A DNA stretch of 64,000 nt from Choristoneura fumiferana. Its lineage: Eukaryota; Arthropoda; Insecta; Lepidoptera; Tortricidae. The translations under genes and the position numbers were made by a program. The stretch is taken from NCBI RefSeq assembly GCF_025370935.1, contig NC_133477.1, positions 860,812-924,811 of the forward strand, in the 5' to 3' direction. The notes under the pieces are model-generated. The model did not search any database and was not told the DNA's origin. It was given only the letters and a program-made list of their open reading frames with translations. Position 1 is the stretch's first letter. Every line of letters starts with the position of its first letter. Below, one piece after another: positions 10,740-20,741 of this stretch.

Positions 10740-11131
10740 AATTGACAGATTCTATTGAATTGTACTTTAGACAATAAAGCCTCAATGGGGTTGGCAACTG
10801 CAAAATGAACTTCTGGAGCCCATAAAAACAACGTTACCACCGGTTCCTGAGGATTTACTTAAACCAATATTTTGTAATTGTAAGAATGGATGCGGTGTAC
10901 GCTGTCGGTGCAGAAAATCGGGATGACTCACTTTAGTTCGTGGCCAATGTAATGGACAAGCTTGCTTCAATGCTGTTTCACCACAAAGTAACTCTGAGGA
11001 AGAGAGTGCATTCGACTCGGAAATTCCTGAAGGTCTCGAAACAACAATTAAAGATAACGAAGATAATGACAGTGAAACGGACATTTGCACATGCCCGGAG
11101 GATGACGACGATGAAGAAGAAGAAGAATAAG
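10740..11131 (+). pseudogene. Dead fragment of a CXC (Tesmin/TSO1-like) domain protein
   Basis: One frame reads WGWQLQNELLEPIKTTLPP, PVPEDLLKPIFCNCKNGCG, VRCRCRKSG, stop, LTLVRGQCNGQACFN, then an acidic serine-rich tail ending EDDDDEEEEE and a stop at 11129-11131. CNCKNGCG..CRCRKSG followed by CxGxxC is the cysteine-rich CXC motif. A TGA at about 10924-10926 interrupts it where the family has another cysteine-containing segment. Upstream of WGWQ the frame is lost. Such CXC ends are common in multi-copy, probably transposon-borne insect proteins. No function is expected from this copy. Confidence 0.6.
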
Positions 11132-11198
11132 ATAATGAATAGAGACTATCCTATGCCCACGTCCATCATCATCCATACAGGGTAAAGTACCTACCCGT

Positions 11199-11465
11199 AA
11201 AAACAAATCAAATGAGCCCAAACTCAACGGGGCTATGTTGTTTCGTTACTGAGATCATGTGCTCACATTCCGGCTCCATCACCAGGAACCTGGACATCAT
11301 CCAGGTAAAGAGTACTCGTGAAAACCAATAAAATGAGCCCAAACTCAACGGGGCTATGTCGTTTTGCTATCGATATCCTGTGGTCACTTTCCGGCTCCAT
11401 CATCAGGATCCTGGACATCATTCAGGTGAAAAGTACTTGCGAAGACAAATCAAATGAGCCCAAAT
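11199..11465. repeat. Tandem 123-bp repeat, two full units plus the start of a third
   Basis: Units start near 11199, 11322 and 11443. Each contains AATGAGCCCAAACTCAACGG, GGGGCTATGT, TTCCGGCTCCATCA and CAGGATCCTGGACATCA. An inverted single unit lies at 10317-10441. Confidence 0.75.
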
Positions 11466-12516
11466 TCGAATTTTTTTTTGACATTTGACCTTGAATAACT
11501 TACGACGCGGACACGAGATTAAATGTGACTTTTGAGACAACATATAGGACATCAAAATGAAGCTGTTTACGAGTTACCAGCTTATTATCTCTCATTCCGA
11601 GATTGTGGCGTAAAGAGTCCACTCGCGCCTCCGCGAACATCCCTGAAGCGCTGCAGAGCAGAATCGTGGTAGCCCCATCAGCATCCTGAACGCGTTATTA
11701 TTTTGAATACGCAGAGCGTTGTACTGTTTCTGCGTGTAGTTTGCCCACAGGCTGCTTAAAGAACATTTTATTTATTATCTATCAGTTGTTATTGTTTTAT
11801 TATTTGTTGATAATAGAGAAACAGATGTACGGAGGCGAAAAAATCTCCTAAAGAAATCTCTTTTAGTTAGCCTTTAAGATTCCTGTATTAGCTTTATTTT
11901 TAAAAAGAAACCAAACAGTCAGCCAGGTATTTTATTTTTCAGGTCGGATAAAGGCGAACAATAATGTACCACAATCTAAGATTCAGATGATTATGGTGAT
12001 GTGGGGTGTACCTACCATAATCATTTCACTTATAAATAAACAAACTAAGTATCCAAGGACAACCAGGAGCTGTCGTTTCATGGTGAGTGCGCTAGGTACT
12101 GTAACTGTTTGAGTGCCACTGAGGAGGATACCAGTTTTTAACTGTAAGTACAAAACATTTTCAACAAATATGTTTTGCGCGCGCGCAGGGCCATTAACTG
12201 ATACGATACGCCCTATGTAGCTGCTCACTCTCCCTAATAGTTAAAAAAATATCTTCATCATTCATGCATCTATAACATCGATCTATAACCAATTAACCAC
12301 AGAATAAGTAATAGTGCATCCTCTCACTTGGGCCGTAGTTCCCAGGGCTTTTAAAGGTTCACCGCGAAAGCTAAATTTCAGTTTCCGCACATGAATTTCG
12401 ACTCAGAGGTGCGAGCTTCGTCTGCCGATAGGTCAAACCACTAGTTCAATTACCAAAGTTTTAAAGTAACGCGTGCTATAGCTACGTATGCCCCGTCGCT
12501 TGTTGTCATAAGTAAA
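11466..12516. other. Spacer without recognised gene
   Basis: A GAGGTGCG-type SINE trace at 12360-12420 (CGCGAAAGCTAAATTTCAGTTTC) and a CGCG run at 12177-12186. No supported exon was seen. Confidence 0.3.
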
Positions 12517-12658
12517 GGGGTTCCTAGACGGGCCATATTTTCACTGCAATTTGTGGCCGGCAACTATTGGTGTCCCTCTCTTACTCACATGTTAGACAGG
12601 GACACCAATAGTTGCCGGCCACATATTGCAGTGAAAATATGGCCCGTCTAGGAGCCCC
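12517..12658. mobile_element. Palindromic MITE (GGGGTTCCTAGACGGGCCAT)
   Basis: Two arms of about 60 bp are inverted around a short centre near 12580-12595. The ends are GGGGTTCCTAGACGGGCC and GGCCCGTCTAGGAGCCCC. Non-coding. Confidence 0.85.
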
Positions 12659-12695
12659 TTTATATACGGAACTGGCGATTTAAGGCTACGGCGCG

Positions 12696-12881
12696 TTTCC
12701 ACCAGAGATGTGCGAGGATGCACTAGGACAAAGTGTTTGTCATGGACCATTAGAAACGCTTTATTTACCTATTCTCGCTCCGCTACGCTGAGCTGTTTCC
12801 ACTAGAGCTGCGCGGGGCGAGGATAGGCTATTGATTCATGACAAACACTTTTCTCGCATCGCAACACATCTCTGGTGGAAA
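12696..12881. mobile_element. MITE with TTTCCACCAGAGATGTG ends
   Basis: The termini TTTCCACCAGAGATGTG and CACATCTCTGGTGGAAA are inverted repeats. The interior has an inverted CCTATTCTCGCTCC / GGGCGAGGATAGG pair. Related partial copies are at 31557-31669 and 63382-63463. Confidence 0.8.
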
Positions 12882-12927
12882 TGCAGGCTAAGGCGGTTTA
12901 AGGCTGCTGTACCCTCTTATTGGAAGC

Positions 12928-13240
12928 CGTGGTGGCCTAGTGGTTTGACCTATCGCCTCTCAAGCAGAGGGTCGTGGGTTCAAACGCCGGCTCGCACCTC
13001 TGAGTTTTTCGAAATTCATGTGTGCGTACATTTGAAATTTACCACGAGCTTTGCGGTGAAGGAAAACATCGTGAGGAAACCTGCACAAACCTGCGAAGCA
13101 ATTCAATGGTGCATGTGAAGTTCCCAATCCGCACTGGGCCCGCGTGGGAACTATGGCCCAAGCCCTCTTGTTCTGAGAGCCTATGCTCAGGCCTATGCCC
13201 AGCAGTGGGACGTATATAGTCTGGGATGATGATGATGACC
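12928..13240 (+). mobile_element. tRNA-derived SINE ending in GAT repeats
   Basis: A tRNA-like head (box A TGGCCTAGTGGTTTGACC, box B GGTTCAAACGCC) is followed by a body with GGAAAACATCGTGAGGAAAC, GAAGTTCCCAATCCGCACTG and GCCCAGCAGTGGGACGTATA, and a GAT repeat tail. Truncated copies are at 10207-10262, 29400-29520 and 35936-36090. Confidence 0.85.
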
Positions 13241-13249
13241 CTTTTATAG

Positions 13250-13850
13250 ACTTAAGTGTTTTGTAATCACTTGGAGTCGGGCCTACCGCAGGGTTCCCCA
13301 AATGTTTCAAATAGCGGGGCCATTACAGGCTTAATATTTCTTTCCGGCGCCATTGCAGCTTGGGAGTCAGCACGGGCTCGACGCCGAAACAACTCGATTT
13401 CCACCAAGAATGCCTAGATTTCGGATTAGCAGGAACCCCACTCGGCGCCCTTGAATACTTACTGGTGCGGCCCGTGCCAAGTTGGCGAAGGAAGGTGGAC
13501 TTACCCAAGTTCGCCGCCGACCTTCTGACTGGCCACGGGTTTGCGATGATGGTTTTGAAGGCAGTGCACGTCGTTGTCTTTAGTATCACTCAATCCTAGT
13601 AGATTTTGAGGATAACTTCCTTATTATGATTGTCAAGCGGAATGATTTGTTTACATATGACTGACAGACGACAAGATGACAATGAAAAAATACCGCATGG
13701 CATCAGAGGTTTCCGGCCAGCGTTGCCTAGGCTTGTCCACCTCCTTGCACACGGCAATACGGCGCAACCACTTACCACGGTGCCCCTGGGCGCCGTGGTC
13801 CGCAGCGTGCCGGTTGGCAACCCTTCAGTGACACTGTAAAATTGTTATTT
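13250..13850. other. GC-rich, gene-like but unclassified stretch
   Basis: GC content is higher than in the flanks, with overlapping short frames on both strands, none longer than 90 codons and none with recognisable motifs. It may be an old retroelement. No function is assigned. Confidence 0.3.
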
Positions 13851-14325
13851 TTAATTTTTAAATCTTTTCATTTGTCTTTTATTGATTTTATTAATTTTGT
13901 ACTGTCATTAGGTAGATTTAGATTATTTTCGTTAATAAAAGTTATAGATTAATGTTTTTCTACTTAATTTATTCCTTTTCGCTTCTACAGTAGAGCCGAA
14001 AGAGGCATTGTTTTGAAGTGACGCTTTAAAAGCTTCCATATTTAGCCAATAGTTTCAAAATTAAAAACTAATTGGACTATGCATTATATGTTTCATATAT
14101 ATTTCACGAAATAAAATCGTGTTTGTTTTTAATATTTTTGCACAGTTGTAATTTTGAGGTTATTTCCATGCCTAAAAATCCTCCATTCACAAACACCGTG
14201 TTGGCTGTTTAGAGGTTTCCAACATAAATTAAAAAAAAAAAACTTTAATCCTTAGAGAATAAAAAGGAGCTTTAGTCCCGATATTCAGACTAAAGTCGCA
14301 TGAGAGAAGTAAAAATAGTATAAGG
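13851..14325. other. AT-rich spacer
   Basis: No gene, RNA or repeat signal that I can support. Confidence 0.3.
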
Positions 14326-14739
14326 AAGATTGTTTTTTTGGAATCTTTTTGTATTTTTTATTTCAATTCCAAATTTTTACTTTTACGGTCATCCCGTAAA
14401 ACCTAAATTGAAAATACAAACTGAAATATAGATGCACAGAAAAACCAGAAAATAAGACCAGCACTGGGAATCGAACCCAGGTCCTCGGCATTCCGTGCCG
14501 CGTTCTATACCGCTACACCACTGCTGGACAACGGTACAGACACGAATTCACTGCTTAAGTGGCTAAATAAAAAACAAACAAGGTGAGATATGAGGTGCAT
14601 AGGGGAAATTCGTGTCTGTACCGTTGTCCAGCAGTGGTGTAGCGGTATAGCACGCGGCACGGAATGCCGAGGACCTGGGTTCGATTCCCAGTGCTGGTCT
14701 TATTTTTCTGTGCATCTATATTTCAGTTTTTATTTTCAA
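14326..14739. mobile_element. Inverted-repeat element carrying two facing tRNA-like arms
   Basis: The left arm carries a tRNA-like sequence on the minus strand (14456-14528) and the right arm the same on the plus strand (14627-14699). Each has an intact box A (TGGTGTAGCGGTATAG) and box B (GGTTCGATTCC). The outer flanks (GCACAGAAAAACCAGAAAATAAG and its inverse) and inner flanks (CGGTACAGACACGAATT and its inverse) are inverted too. Related elements are at 22096-22755 and 47657-47870. Confidence 0.7.
14627..14699 (+). other. tRNA-like sequence in repeat (probably not a working tRNA)
   Basis: 73 nt can fold with a T-arm CTGGG-TTCGATT-CCCAG and acceptor CCAGCA/TGCTGG. The anticodon stem GCGGC/GCCGA is imperfect, and the loop ACGGAAT would place GGA (Ser), yet the long variable arm of tRNA-Ser is missing. 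Repetition in several elements argues that it is a transposon-borne pol III promoter module. Confidence 0.5.
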
Positions 14740-14747
14740 TAGTATAA

Positions 14748-14888
14748 GGGGCTGTTTCACCATCCATTGATTAGTGTTAACTGGCGGTTAGGTGTGATGC
14801 CGTCTCTATTTGTTTTGTTCGAATAGACGGAGACGGCATCACATTTAAACATCGGTTAACGCTAATCAATGGATGGTGAAACGGCCCC
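14748..14888. mobile_element. Palindromic MITE, GGGGCTGTTTCACCATCC family, copy 1
   Basis: 141 bp, with ends GGGGCTGTTTCACCATCC and GGATGGTGAAACGGCCCC and the centre ATGCCGTCTCTATTTGTTTTG..GACGGAGACGGCAT. It shares length and sequence with 19472-19612. Diverged copies are at 47447-47590 and 29738-30018. Confidence 0.9.
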
Positions 14889-15188
14889 TAATTATTGGTT
14901 TTTAATTCTTGATTACCTGATTTTGACAAGCAAGTGACTGAGTACCTAGGTATTGAACTATTGAGTATCAATAAATTATTCTCAGATTTGTATAATTTTC
15001 TTTTATTCTGCATTTACAAATCAATAGTAAAAATAACTGCCTAAAATACATTGCAGAGACTGGAGTAACAATTATATCATTCCATAAAGCTTCTTTTTCT
15101 TCAAATTAGGTTAAAATGAAGTTGCAAAATGCTGAAATAATTTCCATTGGCTTTTCCTAGCTATTCCCATTCTCTGCATGCCTTTATT

Positions 15189-15449
15189 TGCAGGGGCGGA
15201 TCCACCATTGTGGGCACGATGGGCATGTCCACAACCCTAATAGACTGATGACAACACCTTTCACGGTCTATTGAGACCGATAGGCCAATATCTTGATGCG
15301 CGGCCAAAGAGGAAATAATCAAATCCAAGTCGTTTATGAGACATGAATTCATGACTGTTAATGAGCGAGTTCATACTCCGACTCACACTTTACCGATTTT
15401 CGGGTGACTGTGCCCACAACCTTTTTAGAGGGCTGGATCCGCGCCTGTT
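15189..15449. mobile_element. Small TIR element (CAGGGGCGGATCCA)
   Basis: CAGGGGCGGATCCACCATTGTGGGCA at 15190 is mirrored by TGCCCACAACC..TGGATCCGCGCCTG ending at about 15448. Non-coding. Confidence 0.65.
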
Positions 15450-15959
15450 TATTTTCACTGTAGAGTAATGGGAATAGCCATCCAGGATTATAATTTAGCA
15501 ACTCCTGCCTCGCTCCCGAGTACACTGCATGATAAAAAGTTTTGATTTTGACATTTTTGTTGTAGTTCAAGCTCCTTTTTCTTGTTCAAAATGCAAAGAA
15601 ATTAATAATGATAAAACATGTTGAACAGTCCTGTTAGTTCACAAATAATTGTACACAAATCACAGCTGTACCTTACTATTATAATAATTATGTGTTCTAT
15701 GATTTGGTGTCCATATACACAATAGTGTCCACTTGCAGGCTTTTTAATCTAGGTTTGAGTGGCCTTAAGTCCTGTCAGATCCATACAAGAACTGTCAGTT
15801 TAAGCCTTAAATCGAGATTTAAAAAAGCCTACAAGACATCCTTAATGTATTTAGGCCCAAATTTAAGCCTTTTCTTTAGATTGGAATTATATGACAGCAT
15901 ATTATATTTTAGTGCACTAGAATACAGACAGGTATGTTTTACTTTGAGCATATAAAGGG

Positions 15960-16499
15960 TTAATGGGACACAAAGTTCTTGGTGACCATTCTACTGACAA
16001 CAACATCAAGTAAGTCAACATTTGAGGCACAGTTTATTTTATTGAGCTTATATGTAGTTTTCAAGTCTTTTATATCAGTGTATTGACTAATTTCACTTAT
16101 TGGACACAGTTTCCCTTCTATCAGCGGTATTATTTCACTGCTGGCATCCTTCTCAGCCGTAGTTATAAAGCAAACCAGAAGATTCTGCTCTTTCTCTATT
16201 CCGAACTTGCTTAAACTCTGTGAAATATTCTTGGACAGAGACAAGTTGTACAGAATCTCGGCATATACAGTTCTTGTGATCATGGCGCCCAGCTTCGCCG
16301 CCACTGCTGCCCTGTTGGCAGCGACTGCTACTTGGAAAGGATCCAGTATCAAGCTAGGTTTGATCACCGCACAACTCCAAACTCCCTGTATGATATTATT
16401 TCTGATTGCCTCTACATTCTGAACGTCCTTGAAAAGGTATATTTTGAGGAAGCTTTTAGTATCAGGATCTAGTTCACAGGTATAAGACTCGGAAGTCAT
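15960..16499 (-). CDS. TPRKB: EKC/KEOPS complex subunit TPRKB (Cgi121)
   Basis: A single uninterrupted frame of 179 codons with ATG at 16497-16499. The product matches the Cgi121/TPRKB family along its length: YLFKDVQNVEAIRNN, the conserved core VIKPSLILDPFQVAVAANRA, then KLGAMITRTVYAEILYNLS, ISQSLSKFGI and LLDVVVSRMVTK at the end. TPRKB binds the PRPK/Bud32 kinase in the KEOPS complex, which makes the t6A modification at position 37 of ANN-decoding tRNAs. The length is close to the human protein (175 residues). No intron is evident. The next gene, AUH, is divergent and starts 1.35 kb away, with two palindromic MITEs between them. Confidence 0.93.
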   Translation of the reverse strand: MTSESYTCELDPDTKSFLKIYLFKDVQNVEAIRNNIIQGVWSCAVIKPSLILDPFQVAVAANRAAVAAKLGAMITRTVYAEILYNLSLSKNISQSLSKFGIEKEQNLLVCFITTAEKDASSEIIPLIEGKLCPISEISQYTDIKDLKTTYKLNKINCASNVDLLDVVVSRMVTKNFVSH

Positions 16500-16655
16500 T
16501 GTATTCCTCTGTTTCTGCAGTAGTGATTAAACAAAACATGTGGAATTGAGTATATTGACTGACCTATTGACATTCATTGTCAATTTGTTTGATTTGATTT
16601 GTGGTGCACTGACATAACTTTCACAACTTTACCAGCCTGACAATACCGTACCTGA

Positions 16656-16783
16656 GGGCCTACTCTGAAATTTGAACATCGAAGTTCGTATCGTATCGTC
16701 CCTCTCACTCTCGTATTAAATGGTGTAAGCTACAGAGAGACGGAATGACACGAACTTCGATTTTCGAATTTCGTCGTAGCCCT
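16656..16783. mobile_element. Palindromic MITE, CTACTACGAAATTCGAA family
   Basis: The arms carry CGAAGTTCGTATCGTATCGTCC and, in inverse, GACACGAACTTCG, with CTCGTATTAAAT at the centre. Ends are degenerate (GGGCCTACTCTGAAAT / CGTCGTAGCCC). Confidence 0.8.
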
Positions 16784-16807
16784 GCAGTAGATAGGATAGG
16801 ACTAGCA

Positions 16808-17030
16808 GGGCTACTACGAAACTCGAAACTCGAAGTTTGTGTCGTGCGATCTCTCTGACACATACTATTTAATACGAGAGCGAGAGGGACGGTATGATAC
16901 GAACTTCGAGTTTCGAGTGCAAAATTCGAACTTCGTATGTTGCCGTCCCGCTGACGCTTATGTCATTTAATACGCGAGTGAAATGGACGGGGCAATACGA
17001 ACTTCGATTTGCGAGTTTCGTAGTAGCCCC
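16808..17030. mobile_element. Two fused copies of the CTACTACGAAA MITE
   Basis: GGGCTACTACGAAACTCGAA starts at 16808 and TTTCGTAGTAGCCCC ends at 17030. The interior contains two TTTAATACG(A/C)GAG centres, so the element is longer than the usual about 120 bp. Confidence 0.8.
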
Positions 17031-17847
17031 TCAGGTCGGTACGTACTCGGTCGGTAAAGAAAGTCATGTCGGTTTTGAGACTCAGTGCTGCCACTTTAGC
17101 CAATTTTTGGCTAGATCTAGCCGCATTTACGAAATAGCTACAAAAATTTTTAGTGGCCAAATTTTTTAGCCACACTTTCTAGCTACCAACAATAATTAAG
17201 TTACCACTGTTTCAATCAATTTAATTTGTAATGTAATACGTACTTCCGTGCGCTACCTACGTAATACCTGAGAATATCCTTCAATAAATAAGTAGAAAAA
17301 AACTAAGAAACCCGAAAAAAAATTAAGAAGCCGGACCATCACAAGATGGCATCGATTTTGAATACATTTTTCCAAAAATAATAAGTAATGAAAGAGAAAG
17401 AAATATAAAATTATAAGACTTATGTCCCATGTTGCCTTTTTTTGTTTAGCCACTTTTGGCGACTTCTACTGAGTATTTTTTTTCGAAACTAGCCACTTTT
17501 TACCATAATTATTATGTCTAGCTACTTTTTCTTTGGGCAACACTGTTTTGAGTTAAGTGCTACGGAGTGCTACCCCCCCCCCCCTCCCCCCAACTAAATA
17601 CCTAAAAAAACAGATAATTTATATCGTTATCTACGTTTGTTTGATTGATAAGAAGACTACTAACCACAAACGATACTCACGATACTGTCCGCAAAAAATA
17701 CTCTGCAATCTTTTATGTTACTATAACGTCTATAACAATAAGATACAATAAAAGTGTCGAGTACAGTAGGTACCTAATATCTAACTTTATCAGCGGGAAG
17801 TATTGAGTAATATTAACTCGCATAAGAAATAAACAGTGTAATTCACG

Positions 17848-19301
17848 ATGACAATGGTATCAAGGTTGAGTAGCAGTTTGCGGGCGGTGTGCCGGAGTGG
17901 GCGGCGCGGCTTGTCGTCGGCGAGCGAGACTGCGGGCCCCGTGGTGTTCCGCAAGCTGACGGGCGGCGACGCCGGCGTCGCGGTGTACGGGCTGAACGCG
18001 GCCGCCACGCGCAACGCGCTCAGTTTCGGCATGGTAGACGCGATGCGCGAGGTCAACCAGCTCATCCGAGAGGACACCAAGATCTCCGTGGTCGTCCTGC
18101 ACAGCCTCGTGCCCGGCATCTTCTGCGCGGGTCAGTGCGCGCAGCACCCGGCCGTAACATATGGAAACGCTCCAAGGGCGAGGCCGCGAAGCGTTTCGAC
18201 CGCCGTATCTTCTGCGCTACTGAAATCGCCGAATACTTCCAAGGCGAGTCGATGAGACTATTCCATTCATCGATTTTGAAATCGCAGAAGAGTGGTGAAA
18301 TGCTTCGCGCCCTTGCCATTGAACATAACTCTTAACTTTCATTTATTTTACAGGTGCTAACTTGAAAGAGAGGTTCAACATGTCAGACGAAGAAGTTGCC
18401 AAGTTTGTTCGTAGACTGAGAGAGACTTTTATTGAAATTGAGGATCTCCCGATGCCCACTATAGCTGCTATTGAAGGTGTAGCGGTTGGTGGGGGGCTGG
18501 AGTTGGCGTTGGCCTGCGACATCAGAGTGGCGGCCGACACGGCCAAGCTCGGCCTGGTGGAGACCGGGCGCGGCCTCATCCCTGGCGCGGGCGGCACGCA
18601 GCGACTGCCACGAGTCATTCATCTCAACATTGCCAAGGAATTGATCTACACTTCCCGGGTGATCAGTGGCAAGGAAGCCAAAGAACTAGGTCAGTGAAGA
18701 ATTTAATATGTATTAACATGCAATAGCACAATTTTAACAATTGAAGTGTTACACAACATGTTTGTGTAACATCACAAGATAGATTTAACATAGTGATTCA
18801 GAAGACAAACAGCAATCTATATGAATTTACAACATAAAACATGGTGTCTGACTGAGACACCATAGCAACATCACCAGTTACATAACCTGAACCAATTTGA
18901 TGTAGCCAACCTGGCAGTCATGGCGTGTAGTGTATATTGGTCAGGGCCTTTATTCTTGTAATCTTATTAGCAATTGTCTGTGAGGTGTACCATGAGGAAA
19001 GAATAAAAATATTAAAATATGATATTTCCTTTCAGGCATTGCAAATCATGTTGTGCCACAAAACAATAATAAGAATGCGGCATATGAGAAGTCACTGGAG
19101 CTGGCGCGAGAGATACTTCCCAACGCGCCCATAGCACTTCGCTGCGCCAAGCAAGCCATCAACGAGGGTGTGCAACTAGGCATCAAGGACGGCTACGAAG
19201 TGGAGCAGAAGTGCTATGAAAAAAACATTCCCATGAAGGATCGCATCGAGGGCATGCTCTCCTTCATAGAGAAGAGGAAACCTGTCTACAAGGGGCATTA
19301 A
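17848..19301 (+). CDS. AUH: Methylglutaconyl-CoA hydratase, mitochondrial (AUH-like)
   Basis: Three exons: 17848-18130, 18354-18689, 19036-19301, all joined through GT-AG introns in phase 1, for 294 residues. The N-terminus (MTMVSRLSSSLRAVCRSGRRGLSS) is basic and Ser-rich, as for a mitochondrial presequence. The crotonase fold follows, with oxyanion-hole segments VPGIFCAGANLKER and AIEGVAVGGGLELALACDIR, and the catalytic region LGLVETGRGLIPGAGGTQRLPR holding the second acidic residue. The end IPMKDRIEGMLSFIEKRKPVYKG aligns with the human AUH C-terminus. The enzyme hydrates 3-methylglutaconyl-CoA to HMG-CoA in leucine breakdown; vertebrate AUH also binds AU-rich RNA. The human protein is longer (339), mainly at the presequence. 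ECHDC2-type paralogues are a less likely alternative. Confidence 0.93.
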
Positions 19302-19471
19302 CATCAGATTTACATGGGGCAAAATGGGTCATTTGATGCCTTGAATTACAGAAGCAAGTACTGCACTGATGGTGGGTGATGGCATGTAACACATGATCTG
19401 ACAGCTGCTATGATATGTGATTTCAGTCTTGAATTTATTGTAAATGTTAATGTTAAGAATATTGTTATTTA

Positions 19472-19612
19472 GGGGCTGTTTCACCATCCTTTGATTAGTG
19501 TTAACTGGTGGTTAGGTGTGATGCCGTCTCTATTTGTTTTGTTTGAATAGACGGAGACGGCATCACATTTAACCGTCGGTTAACGCTAATCAATGGATGG
19601 TGAAACAGCCCC
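19472..19612. mobile_element. Palindromic MITE, GGGGCTGTTTCACCATCC family, copy 2
   Basis: 141 bp, the same length as the copy at 14748-14888, with few differences between the two. It lies about 170 bp after the AUH stop, possibly in its 3' UTR. Confidence 0.9.
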
Positions 19613-19791
19613 TTAATGTTATTACTTATACAGTTGTTAAAATGATGGTAAATCTATTTTTGGAGCATTTTTACAATGTTGTGCTACTTTGCTAAGTGAG
19701 AAATATCTAGCTCAATAAACAATTTTGAAAATTAGGAAGCTGATTAATTCAGATTTTTTTAATAACATGTTTTGGCCTAATTTTATTAACT

Positions 19792-20544
19792 TCAATTCAA
19801 ATTAAGCTCTGCAATCAATTGATTCTTGGTATCATCTGGAGAAGTCACTTTGTGTCCTATGGTCCTTCCATCACAGTATATCTCATGATCGTTGCCCCCC
19901 GGGTCTGTCTTGTCTCCAAAGAAGTGGATCTCTTCAAAACCTGTGTCAGCTACATGGTTGAGGCAGAAAGTTTTATCCCAGCCTGTGGGGAACACATCTA
20001 TGCTTATTTGCCCTCCAAGGGCAAAAGTTAGATTGAAACCTTCAAATTCTTTGTCCAGTGCTTCTTTGAACTTTCCTCTTACTTGGTGCTCCTGATCATA
20101 CAATGCAAACTGGTCCCGCTCAGCTTGGCTGCAGGAGCGCCCCACTGGGCAGAGATTGATTAGGCCAGTGCGAAACTCCACAAAATTTCCTCTTTTAGCT
20201 GGAAGTTCTAGTTTTGACATGTAACCCAGAGCAAAGTTGATCAGTTTCTGCAGCTTCTGCTCCCCCAAATGGCTCAAGATACTCTGTTGGCTCTTCAATT
20301 CCCCATTTCTATATTGCATCAATCCATTTTCACAGAACACATAGTCAAACTTTGACGTTACATCTTCACCATTCATCTGCTCCTTAATTTTAGAGTAGTC
20401 TGAGCCACTCACCAATCCAATATACACTCTAGGCTTCAATTTGTTCAGCAGGAATGATATCAGATCATCGGATATTTTCTGACGCGGTTTTGTAAGTGTG
20501 CCGTCCACGTCGAAGAGATATAAAACGTTTTTTCGCCCCGCCAT
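19792..20544 (-). CDS. PMM2: Phosphomannomutase (PMM2-type), intronless
   Basis: 250 residues from ATG at 20542-20544. The frame stays open upstream to about 20604, but only a TTG precedes, so the internal Met is the start. It is a HAD-superfamily phosphomutase with the nucleophile motif LFDVDGTLT (D12, D14), then VSGSD, VFCENGL, KRGNFVEFRTGLINLCPVGRSCS (substrate-binding Arg segment), GGQISIDVFPTGWDK and FFGDKTDPGGNDHEIY (Mg-binding). It converts mannose-6-phosphate to mannose-1-phosphate in the cytosol for GDP-mannose and dolichol-linked glycan synthesis. The length matches human PMM2 (246). There is no intron. A decayed partial copy lies at 21711-22078. SGSH starts 197 bp away on the other strand. 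Confidence 0.95.
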   Translation of the reverse strand: MAGRKNVLYLFDVDGTLTKPRQKISDDLISFLLNKLKPRVYIGLVSGSDYSKIKEQMNGEDVTSKFDYVFCENGLMQYRNGELKSQQSILSHLGEQKLQKLINFALGYMSKLELPAKRGNFVEFRTGLINLCPVGRSCSQAERDQFALYDQEHQVRGKFKEALDKEFEGFNLTFALGGQISIDVFPTGWDKTFCLNHVADTGFEEIHFFGDKTDPGGNDHEIYCDGRTIGHKVTSPDDTKNQLIAELNLN

Positions 20545-20741
20545 TACGTATTCTGGCTGATCTAATTGAGTTAATATAGATCTTAAAAAATTAACGGTTT
20601 TCAAATTTTGGTGGTAAAACTAAGACCGGTCAATAAGTGGGTCAGGTAGCCGGCCGGGCGCGGGCGTGGAGGCGGGTGGGCTGGGCAAGGATGCCAACAC
20701 TTCACTCGTGTTCGTGTACGTCAGCCAGACGCACAGTAAAC
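20545..20741. promoter_or_regulatory. Shared divergent promoter region of PMM2 and SGSH
   Basis: 197 bp separate the two start codons. The SGSH side is GC-rich (GGCCGGGCGCGGGCGTGGAGG near 20652), which suggests a TATA-less bidirectional promoter. No precise element is claimed. Confidence 0.5.

Noticed and set aside
13323..13839. Overlapping ORFs on both strands as a gene
   Set aside because: There is no splice support, no recognisable motif, and both strands are equally open.
14627..14699. Functional tRNA-Ser(GGA) gene
   Set aside because: The variable arm is too short, the anticodon stem is imperfect, and the same sequence is embedded in several transposon copies.
20545..20604. PMM2 with a 20-residue N-terminal extension
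   Set aside because: The upstream start would be TTG. The ATG at 20542-20544 matches the family N-terminus.
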